Positions 1 through 6,702 of a stretch of DNA of 33,385 bases are shown here, in pieces (position 1 is the first letter of the stretch; the number at the start of each line of letters is the position of its first letter). The stretch lies in assembly GCA_030602615.1 (NCBI GenBank), contig JAUVZM010000022.1, forward strand, positions 1 to 33,385. The letters run 5' to 3'. Source of the DNA: a bacterium. Its GTDB lineage: Bacteria > Armatimonadota > Zipacnadia > Zipacnadales > Zipacnadaceae. The notes beneath the pieces are model-generated. The model ran no database searches. It was not told where the DNA came from and saw nothing but the letters and a program-made list of their open reading frames with translations. A program made the position numbers and the translations under genes.

Positions 1-476
1 TGCGGTCCCAAAACTGCGCTCATTCTCTGCAGATCGAAGCCAGGTCGCCGCGCGGCGATTACCTGTGACTCGCCCAGAATGGCATCAGGCTCGCGCCACT
101 CGGGCAGTTCCAGAACTGCGTCGGCTCCCATAACGAATAAAATCTCTACCTCTGGTGACAACCCTTGCCGAAGCGCACGAATAGTGTCTATGGAATAGGA
201 GGCGCCGGAACGATGCAACTCACAATCACAGACCATAAAGTGGAGGTTGTCAGCCACAGCAAGCTCCGCCATGGCATATCTATCTTGCGCAGCCGAGACG
301 TTCGCTTGGCTCTTCAATGGCGAGAGGCGATTGGGTATATATATCACCAACCCCACAGCGTATTGCTCACGAACGCGCTCGCCCAACCGCAAGTGGGCAT
401 AATGAATTGGGTCAAAGCTACCACCAATTATTGCCACTGACTGGCCAGGATAACTCACCAAATCTTCAAACTTCAT
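1..476 (-). CDS. nadD: Nicotinate-nucleotide adenylyltransferase, 3' end off the window
   Basis: The reverse strand translates without a stop from an ATG at 476 to the window edge, giving 158 residues. The product opens MKFEDLVSYPGQSVAIIGGS and continues FDPIHYAHL, the nucleotidyltransferase fold signature (GGSFDPxHxAH). Further on it has YSIDTIR, matching the ISSTxIR-type motif, and FVMGADAVLELPEW, typical of NadD. The enzyme adenylates nicotinate mononucleotide to deamido-NAD in the cytoplasm, a late step of NAD synthesis. A GTG directly precedes the ATG in frame (GTGATG), so the first residue is uncertain. No convincing ribosome binding site is visible, and a putative promoter lies so close that the mRNA may be leaderless. 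Family assignment is firm; the C-terminus is missing only because the window ends. Confidence 0.93.
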   Translation of the reverse strand, partial: MKFEDLVSYPGQSVAIIGGSFDPIHYAHLRLGERVREQYAVGLVIYIPNRLSPLKSQANVSAAQDRYAMAELAVADNLHFMVCDCELHRSGASYSIDTIRALRQGLSPEVEILFVMGADAVLELPEWREPDAILGESQVIAARRPGFDLQRMSAVLGP

Positions 477-484
477 CACTAGTA

Positions 485-513
485 AGTTTACCACAAAAAA
501 CCGACAGTTGCAA
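485..513 (-). promoter_or_regulatory. Putative sigma70-type promoter for nadD
   Basis: On the minus strand TTGCAA (508-513) lies 17 bases from TAAACT (485-490). Each hexamer matches four of six consensus positions. Transcription would begin about 478, next to the nadD ATG at 476, which fits the lack of a ribosome binding site. This rests on motif and spacing only. Confidence 0.4.
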
Positions 514-540
514 CCGCGGAGCACCGCCCGAGATGACCTC

Positions 541-569
541 TTGACGGCGCAGCGCCTTTTTGTTATACT
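541..569 (+). promoter_or_regulatory. Sigma70-type promoter of tRNA-Ala
   Basis: TTGACG (541-546) and TATACT (564-569) are separated by exactly 17 bases. Each is one or two changes from the consensus hexamers. The predicted start near 576 is about 7 bases before the mature tRNA 5' end, the usual arrangement for a single tRNA unit. Confidence 0.8.
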
Positions 570-582
570 CCCTATCATGGTT

Positions 583-657
583 GGGGCAGTAGCTCAGGGG
601 GAGAGTGCCTCCTTGGCATGGAGGAGGTCGCGGGTTCGAATCCCGCCTGCTCCACCA
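583..657 (+). tRNA. tRNA-Ala, anticodon GGC
   Basis: A complete cloverleaf can be drawn. The acceptor stem GGGGCAG pairs with CTGCTCC and contains the G3:U70 wobble pair that identifies alanine tRNAs. The anticodon stem is CCTCC/GGAGG around loop TTGGCAT, so the anticodon is GGC at 615-617. The T arm is GCGGG/CCCGC with loop TTCGAAT. The 3' CCA (655-657) is encoded. The gene stands alone between its own promoter and a terminator. Confidence 0.97.
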
Positions 658-673
658 GCTATTCTTCACCATA

Positions 674-707
674 GGCGCAACGGGGCTTGCCTCGTTGCGC
701 CCTTTTT
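674..707 (+). terminator. Rho-independent terminator after tRNA-Ala
   Basis: A 12-base-pair stem pairs 674-685 with 690-701 (one G:U pair) around the tetraloop CTTG. A C and five Ts (703-707) follow. It sits 17 bases after the tRNA CCA end and closes that unit. Confidence 0.9.
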
Positions 708-790
708 GTTAAGATATACTCAAAACTGATAACTTCCGCAGTCAGTTCCACACAACCAACCTAACCAGTAACAAAGCAGGAGGTATTGCC

Positions 791-1927
791 TTGATCAATT
801 GGCAGAATATCATTCGGCAGGGCTTTGAAGTAAATGCATCTGACGTATTTTTTAAGGCGGGTACTGTGCCCCACCGACGGGTCAAGGGCGTGATCGAGCC
901 CGTGCCCGACGCCCCAGAACTCTCCCGGGAAGATACCAGTCAGTTGGCCCAATCGCTAATGAACGAGCAAGACTGGACCAAGTTCCAGGAATATCATGAA
1001 AAGGACATCGGCCTAACGCTCGAAGGCGTCTCGCGGCTGCGTATCAACATATTTCAGGAGCAGAACGACATCGGGCTGGCTATGCGCCTAATCCCAATCC
1101 AGGTACCCAGTATCGACAGCCTGGATCTGCCCCAGATACTCAAAGAGATCGCCATGCGCCCCCAGGGCCTGGTGTTGGTCACTGGTCCGACCGGCTGCGG
1201 TAAGTCAACGACGCTGGCAACTATGTTACAGCACATCAACAGCAACCGACGCGCTCACGTCGTCACCATCGAGGATCCAATCGAGTATGTCTACACCAAT
1301 AACTACTGCATATTCACACAGCGGGCCGTGGGGATTGATACAGACAGCTTCCAAGACGCCCTGAAATACGTTATGCGTCAAAGTCCGGACATTATCCTGA
1401 TCGGCGAGATGCGTGACGTCGAGACATTCAATGTCGCTATGCAGGCCGCAGAAACCGGCCATCTGGTCTTTTCGACGGTTCATACCAAGTCAGCGGCCGA
1501 GACTCTAGAGCGCATTATCCATATGTTCCCTCCCGATCTGCGCAAACAGGTCTGCATGCGCCTGAGTGATTCTATGGTAGCAACACTGGCTCAGGAGATG
1601 GTCCCCCGCGATGACGTCGCCAGACGAACCGCAGCCATCGAAATAATGATGGTAACGCCTACCATTCAGCAGTATATTGAAGACGGCGCGACCTCTGACA
1701 TTGAGGATGCCATCTTTGAGGGCAGTCACTGGGGCATGCAGACAATGAACCAATCGCTGCTTGAGTTCTATAAACAGGGGGTTATTTCCGCCGAGACTGC
1801 CCAATTCTACGCAGGTAATGCCACCGAGATGCGCCAGATGCTCCGCCGCCTGGACAAAGAACAGGAAGACGCCCAGCGCGCCGCGCAGCAGAAGAAGACA
1901 AGACGAGCCAGCAAGGCAGCGCGATAA
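791..1927 (+). CDS. PilT/PilU-like type IV pilus retraction ATPase
   Basis: A 378-residue cytoplasmic hexameric ATPase of the secretion/pilus superfamily. Visible motifs in order: Walker A GPTGCGKST at 132-140, Asp box IEDPIE at 160-165, Walker B DIILIGE at 200-206 and His box TGHLVFSTVH at 222-231. The segment GIDTDSF before Walker B and GMQTMNQSL near the C-terminus resemble PilU more than PilT, and PilT's AIRNLIRE box is not obvious. The tail is rich in Lys and Arg. The start is TTG, chosen because AGGAGG (778-783) lies seven bases upstream and no better codon fits. It is the first gene of a five-gene plus-strand run. No PilB, PilC or type IVa pilin gene accompanies it here, so its partner machine must be elsewhere. 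PilT is the main alternative name. Confidence 0.9.
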   Translation: MINWQNIIRQGFEVNASDVFFKAGTVPHRRVKGVIEPVPDAPELSREDTSQLAQSLMNEQDWTKFQEYHEKDIGLTLEGVSRLRINIFQEQNDIGLAMRLIPIQVPSIDSLDLPQILKEIAMRPQGLVLVTGPTGCGKSTTLATMLQHINSNRRAHVVTIEDPIEYVYTNNYCIFTQRAVGIDTDSFQDALKYVMRQSPDIILIGEMRDVETFNVAMQAAETGHLVFSTVHTKSAAETLERIIHMFPPDLRKQVCMRLSDSMVATLAQEMVPRDDVARRTAAIEIMMVTPTIQQYIEDGATSDIEDAIFEGSHWGMQTMNQSLLEFYKQGVISAETAQFYAGNATEMRQMLRRLDKEQEDAQRAAQQKKTRRASKAAR

Positions 1928-2000
1928 TTGACTGTCCACAGCAAGGACCAGGCGGCACGGCCTTGTGCTCGAACCGGCCTGCCACAGGAGAGAGGCCTTG

Positions 2001-3119
2001 ATGAGTCGCCAACAACCCAAACGACCAACTCGGTCCCGGTCGGCAGAACAGAGTTGGGCTGACCTCACGAAGTATGCCGAGACGATTCTGAGGTGGAGCC
2101 TGCTGGCAGTGGTGCTTGCCACCAGTTATATCCTCTACGGTATCTTCAGCGGGCAGTTAGCCGCCAACACCCCACCCCGCATCGTTGCTAATCTCCAACT
2201 GGTTGGGCAGGTGCTGGCGGTCAGTGCTGGTCTGTCAACGGTCTGTCTTGTCCTAATCACCTTTGCGGAGATAGCCTGGTCTGTCTTAGCTGGAATTGTT
2301 GGCCTGGGCTACCTGCTGGGCATTCCCTTTCTCATCTCGGGCAACATACAAGCAGCCACCAGCCCGGCAGCTCAGTCACTGATGACGTGGGGGACTTTGA
2401 CGGGAACGATCATAGTTGCCGTAGTTGGTGTTCGTATCCTGTATGAGGTATACCAGCAAGTTGCCCACGGCGGGCTTAAACTCAAGGAAGCTCAACCGCA
2501 GGCAGGAGAAAAAGCGAAGCCACGTGAAAAAGGCAAGCTTAAGACCATCCAGCCCCTGACGCCCTGCTGGGATATGCCCTTCTGCCACCAAGCCATAAGA
2601 GAGATGTGCCCGGCTTTCAAGGCGCACAAGTCCTGCTGGCGGTTCGGCCGGGGCTGCAATTGCGATCCCGGCTTGGTGGAGCAACTCATTCGCACCGGGG
2701 GCGTGGGAGCATCCACTGATAGCCAACAGCGCCGCCGCCAACAAGAGTATATCCGCTCAGATCTTCGGGCCGACACCCCAGTGCAGCGAGAACGGACCAT
2801 TTCCTGTGCCCAGTGCGCCATCTATCTAGAGCACCAGCGGGCCAAGTTCCGCTTCATAAACCCAATCCTGGTGATAGCCACCTTCTTAGCATTCTTCGTA
2901 TTCTACCAACCGCTCCTTAGGCTCTATGATTTAACCATAACGGGTATGGCCACTGTGGCCAGCCGGTTTACATACGGCTCAGAGGTAGACCCCCAATACT
3001 GGTTCGAGCAGCTCAACACCCCAACCGTCCAAGTGTTCTTCCTGATAATCCTGGGGCTACTTGTACTGTCGTGGGTGCTCAAATTCACCGAGTGGCTCAT
3101 ACTGGTTAAGAAACTGTAA
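2001..3119 (+). CDS. Six-helix membrane protein with an eight-cysteine (two-CW-like) cytosolic domain
   Basis: I do not recognise a named family for the whole 372-residue protein. Four hydrophobic helices lie near residues 31-51, 65-87, 92-113 and 129-149, and two more near 287-306 and 344-362. Between them is a soluble, basic stretch with eight cysteines at 189, 195, 203, 212, 219, 221, 269 and 272. The pattern has Cys-Trp pairs (PCW, SCW) and ends CAQCAIY, which resembles the small two-CW metal-binding modules found in some bacterial signalling proteins. A Zn or Fe-S site is likely, but this is inference. An in-frame ATG at 1965 exists; I chose 2001 because AGGAGAG (1986-1992) sits eight bases before it. 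It follows the pilus ATPase gene by 73 bases on the same strand and probably shares its transcript. Confidence 0.8.
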   Translation: MSRQQPKRPTRSRSAEQSWADLTKYAETILRWSLLAVVLATSYILYGIFSGQLAANTPPRIVANLQLVGQVLAVSAGLSTVCLVLITFAEIAWSVLAGIVGLGYLLGIPFLISGNIQAATSPAAQSLMTWGTLTGTIIVAVVGVRILYEVYQQVAHGGLKLKEAQPQAGEKAKPREKGKLKTIQPLTPCWDMPFCHQAIREMCPAFKAHKSCWRFGRGCNCDPGLVEQLIRTGGVGASTDSQQRRRQQEYIRSDLRADTPVQRERTISCAQCAIYLEHQRAKFRFINPILVIATFLAFFVFYQPLLRLYDLTITGMATVASRFTYGSEVDPQYWFEQLNTPTVQVFFLIILGLLVLSWVLKFTEWLILVKKL

Positions 3120-3175
3120 CTTTCCAACTACTCTCCCCGCAGCCGCGCCCAACAGCCGGCTGGGGAGTGTCATCT

Positions 3176-3469
3176 ATGCGCGAAGCCAGCAGAGTGCACA
3201 CTGTGATAACAGGTCGAGTGCAAGGAGTAGGATTCAGGTACTTCGTTATCCGAAATGCCAAGCAACTGGGACTGGTCGGATGGGTGCGGAACCGCACAGA
3301 TGGAGCCGTAGAGATAGTTGCCGAAGGTGACAAGCAGGACCTGCAGGGCCTTGTTAGCAAGCTGAAAATAGGTCCACCAACGGCATGGATTGAAAACATC
3401 TCCATCCAATGGCAGCCGCCCCTGGGCCATTTCGCGGATTTCGCGATCGAGCCCACCGCGTACACCTGA
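3176..3469 (+). CDS. acyP: Acylphosphatase
   Basis: A 97-residue protein of normal acylphosphatase length. It carries the signature GRVQGVGFRYFV (13-24), with the phosphate-binding Arg at 21. The second motif is GWVRNRTDGAVEI, with the catalytic Asn at 39. The enzyme hydrolyses the carboxyl-phosphate bond of acyl phosphates in the cytoplasm. Nine bases upstream in frame there is a GTG at 3167, but GGGGAG (3162-3167) is correctly spaced for the ATG at 3176. It lies 56 bases after the cysteine-rich membrane protein and before a receiver protein. Whether it acts on phosphoryl-Asp signals in this cluster is speculation. Confidence 0.93.
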   Translation: MREASRVHTVITGRVQGVGFRYFVIRNAKQLGLVGWVRNRTDGAVEIVAEGDKQDLQGLVSKLKIGPPTAWIENISIQWQPPLGHFADFAIEPTAYT

Positions 3470-3544
3470 AATAGTCTCACTATGGTAGTTGTGTGAAAGC
3501 CCAGCCAGTAGCCGACCCAACTGACCTGTGCGGGGATGCGGCCC

Positions 3545-4582
3545 ATGAATGATAGCTTTCCAAGAGCATTGGTGGTTGACGACGACCCTTCAGTCACGGC
3601 CCTCTACAAGAAGACTTTGACGGAAGAAGGCTACGAGGTGGCTACGGCAGCCACTGGCGAAGAGGCGCTGGCAGAGCTCGACACAGGCCGGTTCGACGCC
3701 GCCGTAATTGATCTGGTACTGCCGGGAGTTGGTGGTATGGAGGTGGTAGCGGCCGCACGGCGGATGGATCCTCCCCCTGTGGTCGTCATCCTCACCGGCT
3801 ACGCATCGCTCGAGTCAGCTATTGAAGCAGTGCGCTATGGCGCCTTCGACTACCTGCGCAAGCCCGCTGATCCCCAGCAGCTCGTAGACACACTCCAACG
3901 GGGCTTGGATGGCCGAGATCTGTTAAGCAGCAGTCAGCGTATCATTGCCGAGTTAGACGAGACCAACCGCAGGATGCGCCAGGCCCAAGCCACACTTCAA
4001 GAACGTGTCGGCGAGCTACAAGGGCGGCTGGAGGCACTGATGCAGCTAGGCTCCCGCCTGTCCGAGGTACACAGCCCCCAGGCCATCATGCACCACCTGC
4101 TGACGACAGCAGCCGACCTGACGGGAGCCGGGGCGGGCGTGATCTTCCGCAAAGATCCCAGCCTCGATGAACTATCCCCAATCGGTTGCCTCGGAGAGGC
4201 TAGCCACGAGCTACATAAGCACAGCATCCCCCTGGGCTCAGGCGTATTAGGCCAAGCGGCAGCATCCGGCCAGCGTCAGGTCATCAACGATCTGCTCAGC
4301 GACCCGCAACTCGCCGACGATCTTCTGGTATACCAGGGAATGCGCCGAGTGCTGACACAGCCCTTGGCAGCAGCCGACAAGATAATTGGCCTCGTCGCCC
4401 TATTTGACGAACGCACCCAGCCTTTCAGTGCCGAGGATCAGGACCTGGTCGCAATGCTGGCGGTGCAGGCGGCGACGATCCTGGCAGCGACCGGCACCGT
4501 ACGCCTACGGGCAAAACCTCCAGCAGCAGATGAGGGCGAGCCTGAAGAGTTTGTTGACCTGGGAAGTCTGCTGAGCGACTGA
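3545..4582 (+). CDS. Response regulator with receiver and GAF domains, no DNA-binding output
   Basis: The 345-residue product starts with a complete receiver domain: acidic triad DDD at 12-14, phosphoacceptor Asp56 in VIDLVLPGVGG, Thr84 and Lys106 (KPAD). Residues about 130-170 are Gln/Glu/Arg-rich and look like a coiled coil. A GAF domain follows to about residue 318 (pattern IPLGSGVLGQAAASG and later LVALFDE). A short acidic tail ends the protein. There is no helix-turn-helix, GGDEF or kinase domain, so the signal is probably passed by protein contact or ligand binding. An ATG at 3536 is also open; 3545 is preferred because GGGGA (3532-3536) is well placed. The stop overlaps the next gene's ATG by one base, indicating translational coupling to the methyltransferase. 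Confidence 0.9.
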   Translation: MNDSFPRALVVDDDPSVTALYKKTLTEEGYEVATAATGEEALAELDTGRFDAAVIDLVLPGVGGMEVVAAARRMDPPPVVVILTGYASLESAIEAVRYGAFDYLRKPADPQQLVDTLQRGLDGRDLLSSSQRIIAELDETNRRMRQAQATLQERVGELQGRLEALMQLGSRLSEVHSPQAIMHHLLTTAADLTGAGAGVIFRKDPSLDELSPIGCLGEASHELHKHSIPLGSGVLGQAAASGQRQVINDLLSDPQLADDLLVYQGMRRVLTQPLAAADKIIGLVALFDERTQPFSAEDQDLVAMLAVQAATILAATGTVRLRAKPPAADEGEPEEFVDLGSLLSD

Positions 4583-5346
4583 TGACTGACTGCGCGGAGA
4601 CCTGGTGGCAAGATTTCTTCGATCATCGTTGCTCGCTGGACCTCTCCCAATTTCCCGGTGCCGATCAGACCGAACACGAAGTAGCTGGTCTCATTCGCAT
4701 ACTGAAGATAGGAGGCCAGCAGCGGATCGCTGACGTCTGCTGCGGATACGGTCGCCACCTGCTGCCCTTAGCGCAGCAGGGCCACACCGTCTTCGGTGTT
4801 GACATAGCTCCGATGATGCTGGCAAAAGCTCGCCGGTGGCTGGAGAAGCTCGGCGTACCGGCAGTGATTTTGCGCGCTGACGCCCGCCAGCTACCTTTTG
4901 CCGATGATTCGTTCGACGTAGTTCTTAACCTGTTCAACAGTTTTGGCTACTGCCAGTCAGAAGCACAGAACCAGCGCATCCTGACTGAAAGCGCGCGGGT
5001 GCTGCGGCCCGGAGGCAAGTTCCTGCTGGAGACGCGCAATCGCCCGCACCAGATTATGTTCGCTCCCCACTACCTGCCCATGGAAACGGCAGATGGCCAG
5101 CGGTTCATCCTGCGCTGCCGGTACGATCGGGCAGCTCACCGACTCACAAGCGAGTGGCGTCAGGCGGAGGATGGGCCGGTAGTACACCGGGCTTCAATCC
5201 GTCTTTACGGGATTGACGAACTCGACGAGATGATGGCCCAGGCAGGTCTTCGGAAAACGGCGGTCTACGGTGACTATGACGCTACCCCCTTCGCCGGATA
5301 TCAACGGCAGGTGCTCTACCTGACGGAGAAGCCCATCCGCCGCTAA
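4582..5346 (+). CDS. Class I SAM-dependent methyltransferase
   Basis: A 254-residue Rossmann-type methyltransferase. Motif I is DVCCGYGRH (51-59), which binds the SAM methionine. An acidic residue at 74 (VDIAP) would hold the ribose. RADARQLPFADDSFDVVLNL (98-117) forms the post-II and motif IV region, and LRPGGKFLLE is post-III. The overall pattern resembles the Methyltransf_25/11 group. The substrate cannot be told from sequence. The start ATG overlaps the stop codon of the receiver-GAF gene, so the two are likely made together, and a protein or small-molecule target in the same pathway is possible. It ends 11 bases before the convergent FHA gene, with no visible terminator between them. Confidence 0.9.
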   Translation: MTDCAETWWQDFFDHRCSLDLSQFPGADQTEHEVAGLIRILKIGGQQRIADVCCGYGRHLLPLAQQGHTVFGVDIAPMMLAKARRWLEKLGVPAVILRADARQLPFADDSFDVVLNLFNSFGYCQSEAQNQRILTESARVLRPGGKFLLETRNRPHQIMFAPHYLPMETADGQRFILRCRYDRAAHRLTSEWRQAEDGPVVHRASIRLYGIDELDEMMAQAGLRKTAVYGDYDATPFAGYQRQVLYLTEKPIRR

Positions 5347-5357
5347 TCCCCTCTACC

Positions 5358-6533
5358 CTACCGGCTCGGCTGCTCAATCGCCCGCGTCTCGTAGTGCAGG
5401 ACGGTCTGCCCAATCGTCACATAGTCACCCTCACGAAGCTGCCGGCGACTGATCGGCTGGTCGTTGACGGCAGTTTGCCCTACTCCTAGATCCACCAGCA
5501 CATAACGGTTACGCTCCCGTTCAATGTGAGCGTGCTCGGGCGCCACGTGGGGGTCTTTCACTAAGCATATATCTGCCTTGGGGCTGCTGCCTATGAGAGT
5601 TGGCGACCGGTAGATGATGAACTGCTTGCCCTTAAGGGAGCCAGCGACGATGGTCAGCCAGGCCTCCTTGCGAATCTCTTCGACCATGCCGATGCCTGCT
5701 CCGGTACACAGGCCCAGTACCGACATTCCCACCATCCGGCTCAGCCAGCCACTGATTTGCCCAGTTAGGCCAGCCAGAATTCCACCAAAGACCAGTGATA
5801 TGGGGTCGAACAGCAAGCCACCAAGAAAGCCACCCACCGCCCCGCCGATCAACCCATTGATCATCTTCTGGGAAGCTCGCATCATCGCGCCTTGACCCAA
5901 TCCGATGAACAGACCCACCAGGCTCCAGGCAAAAGCGCGTGCAGCTATTTGCAGGATAATGGCCGAAAGGCTTGCCACATCTCCTCCTCCACTGAATACC
6001 CCGTAGACTATCTGTCCCACTACCCCGCCAACAGCGCCTCCGACGCCGCCGATGGCCAGCCCTAAGCCGCCTCCCATCACTGCCTTTTCCCACATCCCCG
6101 TGACAAGGCCCTCCAGATTACCCAAAACCAGCCCGATCATTCCGTCCAGCACTGCACCGAATCCCGCCATCGCCACCAAGGTAGCGACCAACCCAGCACG
6201 CGCCGCCTGATCAGTGACAAACGGCTCCATTATCGCCCAGGCCAGGAAGCCGCCAATCAGCCCGGCAATGGCCATCTGCAGGACAGCCGAGCCCAGCAAC
6301 CCGGCCAGGGCAGTCTTCTTACCTATGGGGCGGCCGCTCTCTGCCACCGACGGATACAGCCCAGGCCCTGCGCCGGACTCCTCCCTAACCTCCGCGAGGT
6401 CCTCGTGGTCAATGACCAGTATATCCTCGCCGTCCGGAACCTGAGACGCTTCCGGGAGTTGGGCGTCGAGGTCCTCGGCAGATATTTCGATAATGTCGTC
6501 GTTGTTCTGATGTCGGGATTGCTCGTCAGCCAT
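5358..6533 (-). CDS. Glycine-zipper membrane protein with C-terminal FHA domain
   Basis: A 391-residue protein in three parts. Residues 1-70 are acidic and hydrophilic. Residues 72-290 are hydrophobic and very Gly-rich, with repeated GGxxGG and GxxxG motifs forming several membrane-embedded helices. Residues 292-385 form an FHA-like fold. In the FHA part the usual Gly-Arg of the phosphothreonine pocket reads Gly-Ser (315-316), the usual SRxH reads PEHAHI, and the later Asn (NDQPI) is retained. Phosphopeptide binding may therefore be weakened. The ATG at 6533 is preferred over 6545 because GGTGAG lies just upstream. The gene converges on the receiver-GAF/methyltransferase operon. Function is unknown; a membrane scaffold with a forkhead module is the plain reading. 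Confidence 0.82.
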   Translation of the reverse strand: MADEQSRHQNNDDIIEISAEDLDAQLPEASQVPDGEDILVIDHEDLAEVREESGAGPGLYPSVAESGRPIGKKTALAGLLGSAVLQMAIAGLIGGFLAWAIMEPFVTDQAARAGLVATLVAMAGFGAVLDGMIGLVLGNLEGLVTGMWEKAVMGGGLGLAIGGVGGAVGGVVGQIVYGVFSGGGDVASLSAIILQIAARAFAWSLVGLFIGLGQGAMMRASQKMINGLIGGAVGGFLGGLLFDPISLVFGGILAGLTGQISGWLSRMVGMSVLGLCTGAGIGMVEEIRKEAWLTIVAGSLKGKQFIIYRSPTLIGSSPKADICLVKDPHVAPEHAHIERERNRYVLVDLGVGQTAVNDQPISRRQLREGDYVTIGQTVLHYETRAIEQPSR

Positions 6534-6702
6534 GATTCTCACCATAGAGTTGCCACAACAGTATCACACTGACCACCAGCCAATAAGTGGCTAATGGCTC
6601 AATCCGTCCCGCCAGTTGCGCAGCGTAGGGATTGTTGGCTGCTGCCCCTGACAGGCACAAGCTGGCTCGGCCGCTATGGCTGAACTCGCGGTCGGGGGCG
6701 GA

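Noticed and set aside
715-720. TATACT as a -10 element for the PilU-like gene
   Set aside because: It overlaps the region just after the tRNA terminator and no acceptable -35 lies 16-18 bases upstream; the promoter of this operon remains unlocated.
1505-2122. Open frame of 205 codons on the minus strand
   Set aside because: Antisense to the PilU-like gene and to the start of the cysteine-rich gene; both of those have clear motifs and ribosome binding sites, while this one has neither.
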